The notes: generated by a model not told the origin, from the letters alone. Numbered from the stretch's first letter, positions 21,430 through 30,755 are shown. The stretch: 64,000 nt of DNA from Streptomyces sp. HUAS ZL42 (GCF_040782645.1 NZ_CP160403.1:2046001-2110000); one strand, 5' to 3'. Made by a program: numbers and translations.

Positions 21430-21823
21430 GGCCCTCGGCCTTTCAGGTGATCCTGGTGACGGGCAGCGCGATTCCCGGGACGAAGACATGCCTTGCTGTC
21501 AGTGAGTGGACAGCGAAAGGGAGTTGACGTGCTCAGGCGTTCGTCACGGGCGTCCGGTGCCGGCCGCGCAGCGGGCACCGGGCGGACGAGGACACCAGGA
21601 TCACGTCGTACCGGGAGCGGGGAACAGCGACAGCGGTGCGGTCACGCACGGCCCGGCTCCCCTCACTCGTCACGGCGACGCGCCGCCACGGTGTCCGGCG
21701 GCGCGTGATTGCGTGGTGAGTGTAGGGGGGAGCCGATCGGTGGCGCGCGGGATTTATTCCGGCTGTCCCGCCGGTCCGCGTGGCACGTGCGCCGGTAGCC
21801 GGCATCCCCGCGGTCGGTGGGTC
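21430..21823. other. 394-bp stretch without a gene
   Basis: It holds the upstream region of the EF-G paralogue. An imperfect inverted repeat around 21672-21708 (CGCCGCCACGGTGTCCGGCGGCG) is the only structure noticed. No ORF with family resemblance was found on either strand. Confidence 0.5.
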
Positions 21824-22021
21824 TCAGTGGCCACGGAGGGACGAGCTGCGGCGGCGGACCGCAGCAGGGCCCTGGTCTCCCGGTGGGCGGCGGTTGGGTC
21901 CGGCGGCGAGGGAACGGGCGAACTCCAGTACTTCAGCCGCGGCCGAGCCGTCCGGTACGCCACGGTGGACCAGGCCCCACTTCTCGGCGTCCCGCGCGGA
22001 GAAGCCGTCCTCGAGGAGCAT
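21824..22021 (-). pseudogene. Enoyl-CoA hydratase C-terminal fragment
   Basis: About 65 codons reading LLEDGFSARDAEKWGLVHRG, VPDGSAAAEVLEFARSLAAG. This matches the crotonase region after the active site; the intact homologue at 61600-62421 has GDRFDAAAAQQWGLVHSVVPDG. The N-terminal half with the oxyanion-hole Gly residues is absent, and the tail runs out of frame. It directly follows the decayed thiolase, so a small beta-oxidation operon seems to have decayed as a unit. Confidence 0.7.
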
Positions 22022-22076
22022 GAGTCAGGCGGTCCGCAGGAAACGCGTCATGCGTGTGAGGTGCCGATGGGCGTGC

Positions 22077-23259
22077 TCATACGCGCTCCAGCAGCATCGA
22101 CACGCCCAGCCCGACCCCCACGCACATGGTCGCCAGGCCCCGTCGGCCGTCCTCGCGTTCCATCCGCCCGAGCAGCGTGAGCACGATACGGCGCCGGAAC
22201 AGCCCAGCGGATGGCCGAGGGCGATGGCGCCGTCGGCGTTGACGCGGTCCTCGTCGAGCTTCAGCCTGCGGACCACCGCCAGCGCCTGGCAGGCGAACGC
22301 CTCGTTCAGCTCGACCGTGTCCAGGTCGTCGACGCTCCATCCCGCCCGGTCCAGCGCCTTGGTCGTGGCCGGCACGGGGCCGAGCCCCATGAGACGGGGC
22401 TCGACCCCGGCCGAGGCGGAGGTGACGACACGGGCGCGGGGAGTCAGCCCGTACCGTTCGACCGCCGCCCCGCTCGCCACCACCAGGGCCGCCGCCCGTC
22501 GGACAGAGGCGAGGAGTTGCCCGCGGTGACGATCCCTCCCCTGCGGAAGGAGGTGCGCCGCGCGCTCAGCCGCTCCAGCGAGGTGGACGGGCGAGGTCCC
22601 TCGTCCTCGGTCACTTCGCCGTCCTTCACCGGGACCGCGACGATCTCCCGGTCGAACCGGCCCGCCTGCCGGGCGGCGGCCCGGCGGTGGCTGCGCAGCG
22701 CGAAGGCGTCCGACTCCAGGCGGGTGATGCCGTCCAGGGCGGCGAGTTCCTCGGCGGTCTCGCCCATCGACAGGGTGGTCTCGGCGTTGAAGCGGGAGTT
22801 GGTGAAACGCCAGCCGAGGGGGTGTCGTGCACCTCGCCGGGCCGGGCCCAGGGCGTGGCGGGCTTGGCCATCACCCACGGGGCGCGGGTCATCGACTCGA
22901 CTCCGCCCGCCACGACGAGGTCGGCCTCGCCCGCCCGTATCGTCTGGGCGGCGGACGCGACGGCCGTCAGCCCGGACGCGCACAGCCGGTTGACGGTGTA
23001 TCCGGGCACGGTGTGCGGCAGGCCGGCCAGCAGTGGTCAGCAGTGCCGCCATCCGGGCCACGCTGCGGTTGTCCTCGCCGGCCTGGTTGGCGGCGCCGAG
23101 GATCACCTCGTCGACGGCGTCGGAGGGGATTCCCGAGCGCCGTACCGCCTCACCCACGACGAGGGCCGCAAGGTCGTCCGGGCGTACGGAGGCCAGGGCT
23201 CCGCCGTAACGGCCCTGCGGAGTGCGGGCCCCGTCTATCAGGTAGACGTCGTCGGACAT
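22077..23259 (-). pseudogene. Thiolase (acetyl-CoA acetyltransferase), at least four frameshifts
   Basis: Consecutive thiolase segments lie in shifting frames. MSDDVYLIDGARTPQGRYGG to MAALLTTAG is followed by the nucleophile motif [14 protein letters not shown] and [16 protein letters not shown]. Then come [56 protein letters not shown] and [15 protein letters not shown] before the stop. All catalytic motifs (Cys, His, Cys) can still be read, so decay is recent or some breaks are sequence errors. Breaks lie near 23030, 22830, 22490 and 22195. Confidence 0.85.
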
Positions 23260-23297
23260 CGGTTGTGCTCCTCGCGGGGAAGGCGGGCGGGGCGGGA

Positions 23298-24833
23298 TCA
23301 GACATCGGCGAGCAGGATCGCGGGGCGCTCCACGCAGTCGGCCACGAAGCGCAGGAAGCCGCCGGCCACTCCGCCGTCGCAGACCCGGTGGTCGAAACTG
23401 AGGGAGAGCTGCATGACCTTGCGGACGGCGAGGCTGCCGTCCACCACCCAGGGTTTGTCGACGATGCGGCCCGCGCCGAGGAGGGCGGCCTCCGGGTGGT
23501 TGATGATGGGCGTGGAGCCGTCCACGCCGAACACGCCGTAGTTGTTGAGGGTGAAGGTCCCGCCGGTCAGCGTCTGCGGCGGCAGGCTTCCGCTGCGCGC
23601 CAGCTCGGTCAACCGGGCGAGTTCCGCAGCCAGTTGGACGGTCGTCAGGCGGTGGGCGTCGCGTACGACGGGGACGACCAGGCCGCGCTCCGTCTGTGCG
23701 GCGAAGCCGAGGTGGACCTCGTCGTAGCGCAGGATCTCCCGGCGCTCGGTGTCGACGGTGGAGTTGAGCTCCGGGAAGCGGCGCAGTCCGGCGACACAGA
23801 TACGGGCCAGCAGGGCGAGCAGGCCGATACGGCGGCCGGGGTCGGCGGCCTCCAGTGCCTTCTTGGCCTGCAGCAGTCCCGTGGCGTCGACGTCGACCCA
23901 GGTGGTGGCGTCGGGGATCTCGGTACGGCTGCGGGAGAGCTTGTCGGCGACGGCACGGCGGACACCGCGCAGGGGGATGCGCTCGGGGCCGGCCGGCGTC
24001 GACCGCACCTCGTCCTCGTGCGGGGCGGGGGTCGGGTACGACGCCGTCTGCCGGGCACGCTCGAGAGCCTGCTCCACGTCACGGCGCAGCACGATCCCGG
24101 CCGGTCCGGAGGGTGACAGCGTGGCGAGGTCGATCCCGTTGTCGCGGGCCATCCTGCGGACGAGGGGGGAGATGACCCTGGGGGCGTGCGGGGTGACGGG
24201 CGGCGGAGCCGGGGTCGCGCTCGCGGTGTGCACGGCCGCGGCCCCGGTTCGTCTGCGCCGCCGCGGGGCCGGGCCGTGCCCGGTGCCGTAACCGATCAGA
24301 ACGTTGCCGGATCCGGCCTGTTCCTCCTGCCGGTAGCGCTCCGCCGCGGGGTCGTCCGACCCCGGGCCGGCCACGGACCCGGCGGGCGGCAGGACACCGG
24401 AGGCCCGGGCTGCTCCACACCCCGACGGATCTCCCGAGCCGCCACCCGCACCGCGGTCCGGCCCACCCACCGGGCCGGACCGCCCGGCCCGGTCGGCAGA
24501 CCCACCGGCCGGCCCGTCGACCGAACCCGCACCCGGCCCACCGACCGCCCCCGTCCCGTCGCCCCCACCGAGGGCCCCCGCCTCCCCCACCGTGATGAGC
24601 GGCTCCCCCACCCCGAGCGCCGTGCCCGCCTCCGCATGCAGGTGCAGGACCGTGCCCGCGTACGGGACCGGTACCTCCACCGCCGCCTTGGCGGTCTCGA
24701 CCTCGACCACGATCTGGTCGATCGTCACCGTGTCGCCGACCGCGACCTTCCACTCGACGATCTCCGCGTCGGTGAGGCCTTCACCGAGGTCGGGCAGCCG
24801 GAACAGCTGCTCCCTGAGCGTTGCGGTGGTCAT
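23298..24833 (-). CDS. bkdC: Branched-chain alpha-keto acid dehydrogenase E2, dihydrolipoamide acyltransferase
   Basis: 511 residues. One lipoyl domain (residues 10-85) has its lipoylated Lys in VEVETAKAAVEVPVP. Next is a long linker very rich in Gly, Asp and Arg rather than the usual Ala-Pro, then a peripheral E1/E3-binding domain (VISPLVRRMARDNGIDLATL). The catalytic core ends in SLSFDHRVCDGGVAG, which contains the H-R-x3-D-G motif. It transfers the branched acyl group to CoA. The ATG overlaps the E1 beta stop by 4 bp. Neighbouring bkdA and bkdB complete the operon. Confidence 0.95.
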   Translation of the reverse strand: MTTATLREQLFRLPDLGEGLTDAEIVEWKVAVGDTVTIDQIVVEVETAKAAVEVPVPYAGTVLHLHAEAGTALGVGEPLITVGEAGALGGGDGTGAVGGPGAGSVDGPAGGSADRAGRSGPVGGPDRGAGGGSGDPSGCGAARASGVLPPAGSVAGPGSDDPAAERYRQEEQAGSGNVLIGYGTGHGPAPRRRRRTGAAAVHTASATPAPPPVTPHAPRVISPLVRRMARDNGIDLATLSPSGPAGIVLRRDVEQALERARQTASYPTPAPHEDEVRSTPAGPERIPLRGVRRAVADKLSRSRTEIPDATTWVDVDATGLLQAKKALEAADPGRRIGLLALLARICVAGLRRFPELNSTVDTERREILRYDEVHLGFAAQTERGLVVPVVRDAHRLTTVQLAAELARLTELARSGSLPPQTLTGGTFTLNNYGVFGVDGSTPIINHPEAALLGAGRIVDKPWVVDGSLAVRKVMQLSLSFDHRVCDGGVAGGFLRFVADCVERPAILLADV

Positions 24834-25849
24834 GCGGCCGTTCCCTTCAGCAGGTGCCGGGTGTCGGGCTCGTCGGCGAACTGGAGACGGTCGACGGCGT
24901 CGAGGATCCGGTCGACGCCGGGCAGGTGCGCGTGCTCCAGCTTCGGCGGCGGGTAGGGGATGTCGAAGCCGGTCACCCGCAGGACGGGCGCGGCCAGTGA
25001 GTGGAAGCAGCGCTCCTGGACCCGGGCCGCGATCTCCGCGCCCACGCCGGCGAACCCCTGCGCCTCCTGGACGACCAGACACCGCCCGGTCCGTCGTACG
25101 GACGCCGTCACCGTCTCGTCGTCGAAGGGGACGAGGGTGCGCAGGTCGACGACCTCCAGCTCGATCCCCTCGGCAGCCGCCGCTTCGGCCGCGGCCAGGG
25201 CGACGGGGACCGAAGGGCCGTAGGCGACGAGCGTCGCGTCCCGGCCCTCCCGGCGGATCGCCGCCCGCCCGAACGGCAGCGCTCCGCGCCGCCCGAGATC
25301 GGTGTCCTCCTTCGACCAGTACAGCTTCTTCGGCTCCAGGAAGACCACCGGGTCGGGGTCGTCCACCGCGTCCCGCAGCAGCCAGTACGCGTCCTCGGCC
25401 GTCGCCGGGGTGACGACCTTCAGTCCCGGGGTGTGCGCGTAGTACGCCTCGCTGGAGTCGCAGTGGTGCTCGACCCCGCCGATGCCGCCCGCGTACGGGA
25501 CGCGGATCACCATCGGCAGGTTCAGCCGTCCCCGTGTGCGGTTGCGCAGCTTGGCGACGTGCGAGGCGATCTGCTCGAACGCCGGGTAGGCGAAGGCGTC
25601 GAACTGCATCTCCACCACGGGCCGGAAGCCGCCCATCGCCATGCCGACGGCCAGGCCCACGATGCCGGCCTCGGCCAGCGGGGTGTCGAAGCAGCGCTCC
25701 TCCCCGAAGTCGCGGGTCAGTCCGTCGGTGATGCGGAAGACGCCGCCGAGCGGGCCGACGTCCTCGCCGAAGACGAGCACGCGCTCGTCGTCGCGCAGGG
25801 CGTCGCGCAGGGCGGTGTTCAGCGCCTGCGCCATCGTCACTTTGGCCAT
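24830..25849 (-). CDS. bkdB: Branched-chain alpha-keto acid dehydrogenase E1 beta subunit
   Basis: 339 residues. Typical E1 beta features: FGEDVGPLGGVFRIT, FDTPLAEAGIVGLAVGMAMG, MQFDAFAYPAFEQIASHVAK, VRVPYAGGIGGVEHHCDSSE and EAYYAHTPGLKVV. It forms an alpha2beta2 heterotetramer with BkdA and binds thiamine diphosphate at the interface. Substrates are the keto acids of valine, leucine and isoleucine. The products prime branched fatty acids and some polyketides. It starts 5 bp after bkdA. Confidence 0.95.
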   Translation of the reverse strand: MAKVTMAQALNTALRDALRDDERVLVFGEDVGPLGGVFRITDGLTRDFGEERCFDTPLAEAGIVGLAVGMAMGGFRPVVEMQFDAFAYPAFEQIASHVAKLRNRTRGRLNLPMVIRVPYAGGIGGVEHHCDSSEAYYAHTPGLKVVTPATAEDAYWLLRDAVDDPDPVVFLEPKKLYWSKEDTDLGRRGALPFGRAAIRREGRDATLVAYGPSVPVALAAAEAAAAEGIELEVVDLRTLVPFDDETVTASVRRTGRCLVVQEAQGFAGVGAEIAARVQERCFHSLAAPVLRVTGFDIPYPPPKLEHAHLPGVDRILDAVDRLQFADEPDTRHLLKGTAA

Positions 25850-25854
25850 GGTCG

Positions 25855-26994
25855 TCAGCCCTCCTGAGCCTGAACGGGTTCGGCGGTTTCGGCGTCCGCG
25901 GCCAGCTCCGCCGCCAACAGGGCGCGTTGCTCGCGCAGTTGCGGAGTCGGCTCGGCGTAGACGTGGTCGAACAGCTCCAGTGGGTCGGGGACGGTCTCGG
26001 CGTTCATCCCGGCGCGCAGCTTCGCGGCCAGGGCCTCCGCCTCCTCCCGTACGCCCTCGATGTCCTCGTCGGTGAGCACGCCGCGGGCCCGCAGATACGT
26101 CTCCAGCCGGGCGAGCGGGTCGGCCGCGCTCCACCGCTCGACCTCGTCGGACTCGCGGTAGCGGGTGGCGTCGTCGGCGTTGGTGTGGGCCTCCATGCGG
26201 TAGGTGTGCGCCTCGACGAGGAAGGGGCCGTGCCCGGCGCGGGCGTGTTCGGCGGCCGCGGTCAGCACCGCGAGGACGGCGACCGGGTCGTTGCCGTCGA
26301 CCTGTTCGGAGCGCACCCCGTAGCCGACGCCCTTGTAGGCGAGGGCGGGTGCCGCGGTCTGCCGGGCGAGCGGCACGGAGATCGCGTACTTGTTGTTCTG
26401 CACGAAGAAGACGACGGGCGCGCGGAAGACGGCCGCGAAGTTCAGCGCCTCGTGGAAGTCGCCCTCGCTGGTCGCCCCGTCCCCGACGAGCGCCATGGCC
26501 ACGCCGTCCTCGCCCTTGCGGCGCAGGGACTCCGCCATGCCGGTGGCGTGCAGCACCTGGGTGGCCAGCGGGGTGCACTGCGGTGCGGTACGGGTGGCGG
26601 CCGGGTCGTAGCCGCAGTGCCAGTCGCCGCGCAGCAGCGTCAGCACCTCGACGGGGTCGATGCCGCGAGTGACCAGGGCGACGGAGTCCCGGTAGGTCGG
26701 GAAGAGCCAGTCGTCCGGCCGCAGCGCGAGCACGGCGCCGACCTGGCAGGCCTCCTGGCCGCGGCTGGACGGGTACACCGCGAGCCGCCCCTGCTTGGTG
26801 AGCGCGGTCGCCTGGGTGTCGAACCGGCGTCCGAGCACCATCTGCCGATGGGCCTCACGCAGGGTCTCGACCGGTGGCTCGGTGTAGCCGGCGGGCGGCT
26901 TGGGCACGGGGGTGCCGTCCTCGGCCACGAACCGAACCGGCGTCAGCGACGGCAGCAGACCCTGGACCGTCTGTCGGAGGCTCTTCACAGACAT
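25855..26994 (-). CDS. bkdA: Branched-chain alpha-keto acid dehydrogenase E1 alpha subunit
   Basis: 379 residues from ATG 26994. The thiamine-diphosphate motif is VGDGATSEGDFHEALNFAAV followed by QNNKYAIS. The phosphorylation-loop-like region AHTYRMEAHTNADDATRYR is conserved. A SSRGQEACQVG segment marks the E1 alpha family. It decarboxylates the branched keto acid and passes the acyl group to the E2 lipoyl arm. It is first gene of bkdABC and diverges from the Lrp regulator. Confidence 0.95.
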   Translation of the reverse strand: MSVKSLRQTVQGLLPSLTPVRFVAEDGTPVPKPPAGYTEPPVETLREAHRQMVLGRRFDTQATALTKQGRLAVYPSSRGQEACQVGAVLALRPDDWLFPTYRDSVALVTRGIDPVEVLTLLRGDWHCGYDPAATRTAPQCTPLATQVLHATGMAESLRRKGEDGVAMALVGDGATSEGDFHEALNFAAVFRAPVVFFVQNNKYAISVPLARQTAAPALAYKGVGYGVRSEQVDGNDPVAVLAVLTAAAEHARAGHGPFLVEAHTYRMEAHTNADDATRYRESDEVERWSAADPLARLETYLRARGVLTDEDIEGVREEAEALAAKLRAGMNAETVPDPLELFDHVYAEPTPQLREQRALLAAELAADAETAEPVQAQEG

Positions 26995-27114
26995 GGAGGG
27001 CGCTCGCTTTCTCTGGACACTTGACAGGAGAATGGTGACCACTGCGGAATATGTGTTCAATACTTCGACTGAACCGGCGATGAACTGCCGGACTGAGCGC
27101 TCCGGGAGAGCAAA
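26995..27114. promoter_or_regulatory. bkdA-bkdR divergent control region
   Basis: 120 bp between divergent starts. TTGACA at 27021-27026 is a possible -35. TTCAATACTTCGACTGAA (27056-27073) is an imperfect inverted TTCA/TGAA element that would suit an Lrp dimer. A related TCAA...TTGGAGAATTC stretch lies upstream of the aminotransferase gene near 30500-30517. Binding by BkdR is inferred. Confidence 0.45.
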
Positions 27115-27618
27115 GTGTCCGAGGAATTCTCACCGCCGGCGTCGGCGTCCGGACGAACTGCCGCCGTCCCGCTCGACGACATCGACCGGCAGATCCTGGC
27201 GCAGCTCCTGAAGGACGGCCGGGTGTCGGTCCGGGCGCTGGCCGAGCAGGTGCACATCTCGCGCGCCAACGCGTACACGCGCATCGGAAGGCTGGTGGCC
27301 GAGGAGGTCATCACCGGTTTCACCGCCCGGCTGAACCCGCAGCGGGCCGGCCTCGGCACCAGCGCGTACGTGACGCTGTCGATCGAGCAGAACGCCTGGC
27401 GGGACATCTCGCGCGCACTGCGCGAGATCCCGTACGTCGAACATGTCGCCCTCGTCACGGGCGACTTCGACGTCCTGGTGCTGGTGCGCGCGCCGGACAA
27501 CTCGGCGCTGCGCCGCGTGGTGCTGGAGAGCGTCCATGCCATCCCCGGGGTGCGCGGAACCCGCACCTGGCTGGTCTTCGACGAGGTGCGGGGTCGCGGC
27601 GCGGAGTGGACCGCGTGA
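27115..27618 (+). CDS. bkdR: Lrp/AsnC family regulator of the bkd operon
   Basis: 167 residues from GTG 27115. An N-terminal winged helix-turn-helix (DDIDRQILAQLLKDGRVSV, RALAEQVHISRANAYTRIGR) is followed by a RAM ligand-binding domain (YVEHVALVTGDFDVLVLVRA). Divergence from bkdABC is the standard arrangement, in which the Lrp protein represses bkd and responds to branched amino acids or keto acids. Which ligand acts here is not visible. Confidence 0.92.
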   Translation: MSEEFSPPASASGRTAAVPLDDIDRQILAQLLKDGRVSVRALAEQVHISRANAYTRIGRLVAEEVITGFTARLNPQRAGLGTSAYVTLSIEQNAWRDISRALREIPYVEHVALVTGDFDVLVLVRAPDNSALRRVVLESVHAIPGVRGTRTWLVFDEVRGRGAEWTA

Positions 27619-27657
27619 CACGGGCTCCGAGCGTACGACCGCCGGGGCCGGGCCCGC

Positions 27658-29358
27658 TCACACGTCGACCAGTGCGGCGACGTCCGGCACCGGCACCGGG
27701 ACCTCGGCCGCGACCGGGGGCGCGGCATGCCGCCGGGACCGTACGACCGTGAACCGCCCGGTGACGAAGTGGGCGCCCGCCGCGGGCAGTTCCGCGTCGG
27801 CCGAGGAGGGGTCGGCGGGGAGGTCGTCCGCGAGGTTCTGCGCCAGATGCACCCCCGCGTCCAGCGCGGCCGTCTCGGCGGCCGCCAGCACCAGCGGATC
27901 GGTCGAGTGCACCGCCGTGTACAGGGCGCCGTGCCGGCCCACGGTGGCACGGAAGAGTGCCAGGCTCTGCGCGGTCGAGTCGGTACCCACCAGGAACGAC
28001 ACGGGTCCCGGCCACTCCCGGGCGTAGACCCGCTCGTCGCGGGCCCCCAGCCGGACGAGCAGGGGGCTGCGCAGATCGGCGCCGGGATGGTCCGGGTGGG
28101 GCAGCGACCGGGACGCGTGCAGCACCGGCCCGTACCGCGCGGCCTCCGCGAGTCCCGTCCGCACGCCGTCGTCGGTGATCGCTCCCAGGAGCCGCGCCAC
28201 CCGCGCCGGGTGCGCGAGCAGCCGGTCCACGGTCTCGCCGAGGTCTGCGCCGAGGTCCCGGAGGGTCTTGCGGCCCTCGTCGGTCGCGAACCCCGTGGCC
28301 GGTACGAGGATGTTCTGCGGTGTGGTGCGGACCGTGCCGCTGCACAGGCACAGGGCGTGGGCGAGGCCCCGCACCAGCCCCCGGTAGTCGTCGGTGGAGT
28401 CGACGACGACGGTGTTCAGGCCGGTCCGGTGGGCGAACACGGTGGCCTGCCGGGCGTGTTGCTCAAGCCAGTCGGCGAACCGTCCCGAGCCGGTGAAGTC
28501 GACGATGCGCACCGCGGGATCCGTGGCCAGCCTCCGGTGCAGCCCTTCCCGGGGTTCCGCGACCGCCAGGGTCACGATGTCGGGCTCGTACCCGGCCTCG
28601 GCCAGGACCTGCCGTGCGACGCGCACGGTGATGGCCAGCGGCAGTACGCAGCGCGGATGCGGGGCGACGATCACGGGGTTGCCGGTCACCAGGCTGGCGA
28701 ACAGGCCCGGATAGCCGCTCCACAGCGGGTAGTCGGGGCAGCCCACGAGCAGGGACACCCCGCGGGGCACCAGGGTGCGGGTACCCCGCACAGACATCGG
28801 TGTCCCCCTGCGGCGGCTGCTCTCCCAGTGCAGGTCGGCGGGTACGCGTTCCGACTCGGCGAAGGCCTGGGCCACGGCCTGAAGCGCACGGTCCTGGGCG
28901 CGCGGCCCGGCGGCCCGGAACGCCGACGGGAGTGGCTGGCCGGTGGTGTGGTGCACCGCGAGGGCCAGTTCGTGGCTGCGGACGTTCAGCCGGCGCAGTA
29001 TCTCCACCGCGATCCCGGCGCGCTCGTACGGTCCCGCGGCGCGCCAGCCTGCCGTCGCCCACCCGGCCGCCGACACCAGGGCCGCGGGATCGCAGTGCGG
29101 GTAGCCGATGCCCAGGCCGATGCCGTACGGCGAGAACTCGGTGACCACCCGGCGGAGCTCACCGGGCTGGTCGAGATCGAAGGGGCGGCCCAGCAGGGAG
29201 CCGAAGACCTTCCCCGCGGTCCGGGTCGACCGCATGCCGGCGTCGGCGGCGGCCTGCCCGGCCGCGTTCGAGAACGGCGTACAGAACTCACCGGTCGCGA
29301 GGGCGCGGACCGCCTGCTGAAGCAGCTCTCGGTGCCGCTCGTAGGGACCGGGGCGCAC
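27658..29358 (-). CDS. paaN: PaaN-type aldehyde dehydrogenase-like protein, catalytic Cys replaced by Arg
   Basis: 566 residues from GTG 29358 (AAGG upstream), 5 bp after the aminotransferase stop. The ALDH fold is clear: LLVGCPDYPLWSGYPGLFAS, NPVIVAPHPRCVLPLAITV, RIVDFTGSGRFADWL and TTPQNILVPATGF. In PaaN homologues the nucleophile lies in SGQMCTTPQN; here the sequence is SGTVRTTPQN, with Arg344 at the Cys position (codon 28327-28329). Loss of thiol catalysis is predicted unless another Cys (CLCSG, five residues before) substitutes. PaaN/PaaZ-like proteins act in phenylacetate ring opening and aldehyde oxidation. The paa operon itself lies 30 kb away. Confidence 0.8.
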   Translation of the reverse strand: MRPGPYERHRELLQQAVRALATGEFCTPFSNAAGQAAADAGMRSTRTAGKVFGSLLGRPFDLDQPGELRRVVTEFSPYGIGLGIGYPHCDPAALVSAAGWATAGWRAAGPYERAGIAVEILRRLNVRSHELALAVHHTTGQPLPSAFRAAGPRAQDRALQAVAQAFAESERVPADLHWESSRRRGTPMSVRGTRTLVPRGVSLLVGCPDYPLWSGYPGLFASLVTGNPVIVAPHPRCVLPLAITVRVARQVLAEAGYEPDIVTLAVAEPREGLHRRLATDPAVRIVDFTGSGRFADWLEQHARQATVFAHRTGLNTVVVDSTDDYRGLVRGLAHALCLCSGTVRTTPQNILVPATGFATDEGRKTLRDLGADLGETVDRLLAHPARVARLLGAITDDGVRTGLAEAARYGPVLHASRSLPHPDHPGADLRSPLLVRLGARDERVYAREWPGPVSFLVGTDSTAQSLALFRATVGRHGALYTAVHSTDPLVLAAAETAALDAGVHLAQNLADDLPADPSSADAELPAAGAHFVTGRFTVVRSRRHAAPPVAAEVPVPVPDVAALVDV

Positions 29359-29363
29359 GGCCT

Positions 29364-30410
29364 TCAGCCTCTCCAGGTCGCCGCGAGGGCGAGCAGGGCG
29401 TCGTTCTCCTCCGGCAGGCCGATCGTCACCCGGACACCCTCGCGGGGGAACGGGCGGACCACCACCTTCCCGTCGAGGCAGTGCAGGGCGAAGCCCGCGC
29501 TGTCGTCGGCGAGGGGCAGCCATACGAAGTTGGCCTGGGAGTCCGGTACTTCGAAGCCGAGGGTGCGCAACCGTCCGGTCACCCGTTCCCGTTCGGCGAC
29601 GGTGAGCGCCGCGCGGCGGGCGACCTCGGCGCGCTCGCCGAGGGCGACGACGGCGGCCTCCTGGGCGAGGGCGCTGACGCTGAACGGCACCTGGGTCTTG
29701 CGCACATGGGCGGCGATCTCCGGCTGGGCCACGCAGTAGCCGACGCGCAGTCCCGCCAGGCCGTACGCCTTGGAGAAGGTCCGCAGCACCACGACGTTCG
29801 GCCGGTCGCCGAGCAGGTCGAGTCCGTCGGGGACCAGCGCCGGGTCGGCGTACTCCCGGTAGGCCTCGTCCACGACGATCAGCACGTGCTCCGGCACCCG
29901 GTCCGCGAAGTCGCGCAGCGCGCGCTCGCCGACCGCGGTCGAGGTGGGGTTGTTCGGGTTGCAGACGAAGACCAGCCGGGTCCGGTCGGTGACCGCCGCC
30001 GCCATGGCGTCGAGGTCCAGCGCGTGATCACGCAACGGGACCCTGACCGCCGTACCGCCCGCGACCGCCGTGAGGATCGGGTACGCCTCGAAGGACCGCC
30101 AGCCGAAGACGGCCTCGTCTCCCGGTCCGACGACCGCGTGCAGCAGTTGACCGCAGACCTCGGAGGATCCGGCGCCCACCGCGATCCGCTCCGGTTCGAC
30201 GCCGTGGTGCCGGGCGATGGCACGGACGAGCGAATCGGCGCTCATGTCGGGGTACCGGGACACACCACCGGCCAGCTCGGCGAGCCGGCCGGCGACGCCC
30301 GGCAGCAGCCCGTACGGGGATTCGTTGCTGGCCAGGGCGGCCGCGCCGGGCAGCTTGCGGCCCGGGACGTAGGCGGGCAGCTCCGCCAGGGAGGAACGGA
30401 CACGCACCAT
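29364..30410 (-). CDS. Class I/II aminotransferase, histidinol-phosphate or aromatic type
   Basis: 348 residues from ATG 30410. It has the HisC-like pattern: LASNESPYGLLPGV, SRYPDMSADSLVRAIA, CNPNNPTSTAV, IVVDEAYREYAD, the PLP Lys in RTFSKAYGLAGLRVGY, and a C-terminal VVVRPFPREGVRVTIG with the substrate-carboxylate Arg. Many HisC-fold enzymes in actinomycetes are aromatic amino-acid aminotransferases (Pat). Linkage to paaN supports transamination of phenylalanine or tyrosine; histidine biosynthesis neighbours are absent. Confidence 0.85.
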   Translation of the reverse strand: MVRVRSSLAELPAYVPGRKLPGAAALASNESPYGLLPGVAGRLAELAGGVSRYPDMSADSLVRAIARHHGVEPERIAVGAGSSEVCGQLLHAVVGPGDEAVFGWRSFEAYPILTAVAGGTAVRVPLRDHALDLDAMAAAVTDRTRLVFVCNPNNPTSTAVGERALRDFADRVPEHVLIVVDEAYREYADPALVPDGLDLLGDRPNVVVLRTFSKAYGLAGLRVGYCVAQPEIAAHVRKTQVPFSVSALAQEAAVVALGERAEVARRAALTVAERERVTGRLRTLGFEVPDSQANFVWLPLADDSAGFALHCLDGKVVVRPFPREGVRVTIGLPEENDALLALAATWRG

Positions 30411-30755
30411 GCTCGACTCGCTTCTCAAGCGGTGGGCGCCCGGGGCCGTGCCTCCGGGCACTTTGACAGTGAAATCGTGAAGAGTGGACGACAAATGCTC
30501 AACCATTTGGAGAATTCGGCGACGGATCGCCGAGATCCTCCCATTCGGGCGGCAAGTCGTCTCCCTACTGGTGAGTCCGGTACCCCTGGGCGAGACGGAC
30601 TGCGCGACCACCGGCGGACCCGTACTCGCAGTCGATGATCACAAATCGGCGACATGGCGCTTCCGGCGCCCCGGCCACCCGCCCGATCCCCGAAGACTGC
30701 TCTCCGCCCACTCGCCGAGGCATCCGCGCCTCGCCCGCTCCGATCGAGGGAGATC
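30411..30755. promoter_or_regulatory. 345-bp divergent intergenic region
   Basis: It lies between the aminotransferase (minus) and a lipoprotein gene (plus). TTTGACAGTGAAATCG at 30461-30476 resembles the element near bkdA. CTCAACCATTTGGAGAATTC follows at 30498-30517. GAGGGAGATC gives the lipoprotein RBS. No gene was recognised. Confidence 0.4.

Noticed and set aside
24830..26578. 582-codon fusion of E1 beta with an upstream extension
   Set aside because: The extension is the bkdA gene in another frame; E1 beta starts at ATG 25849.
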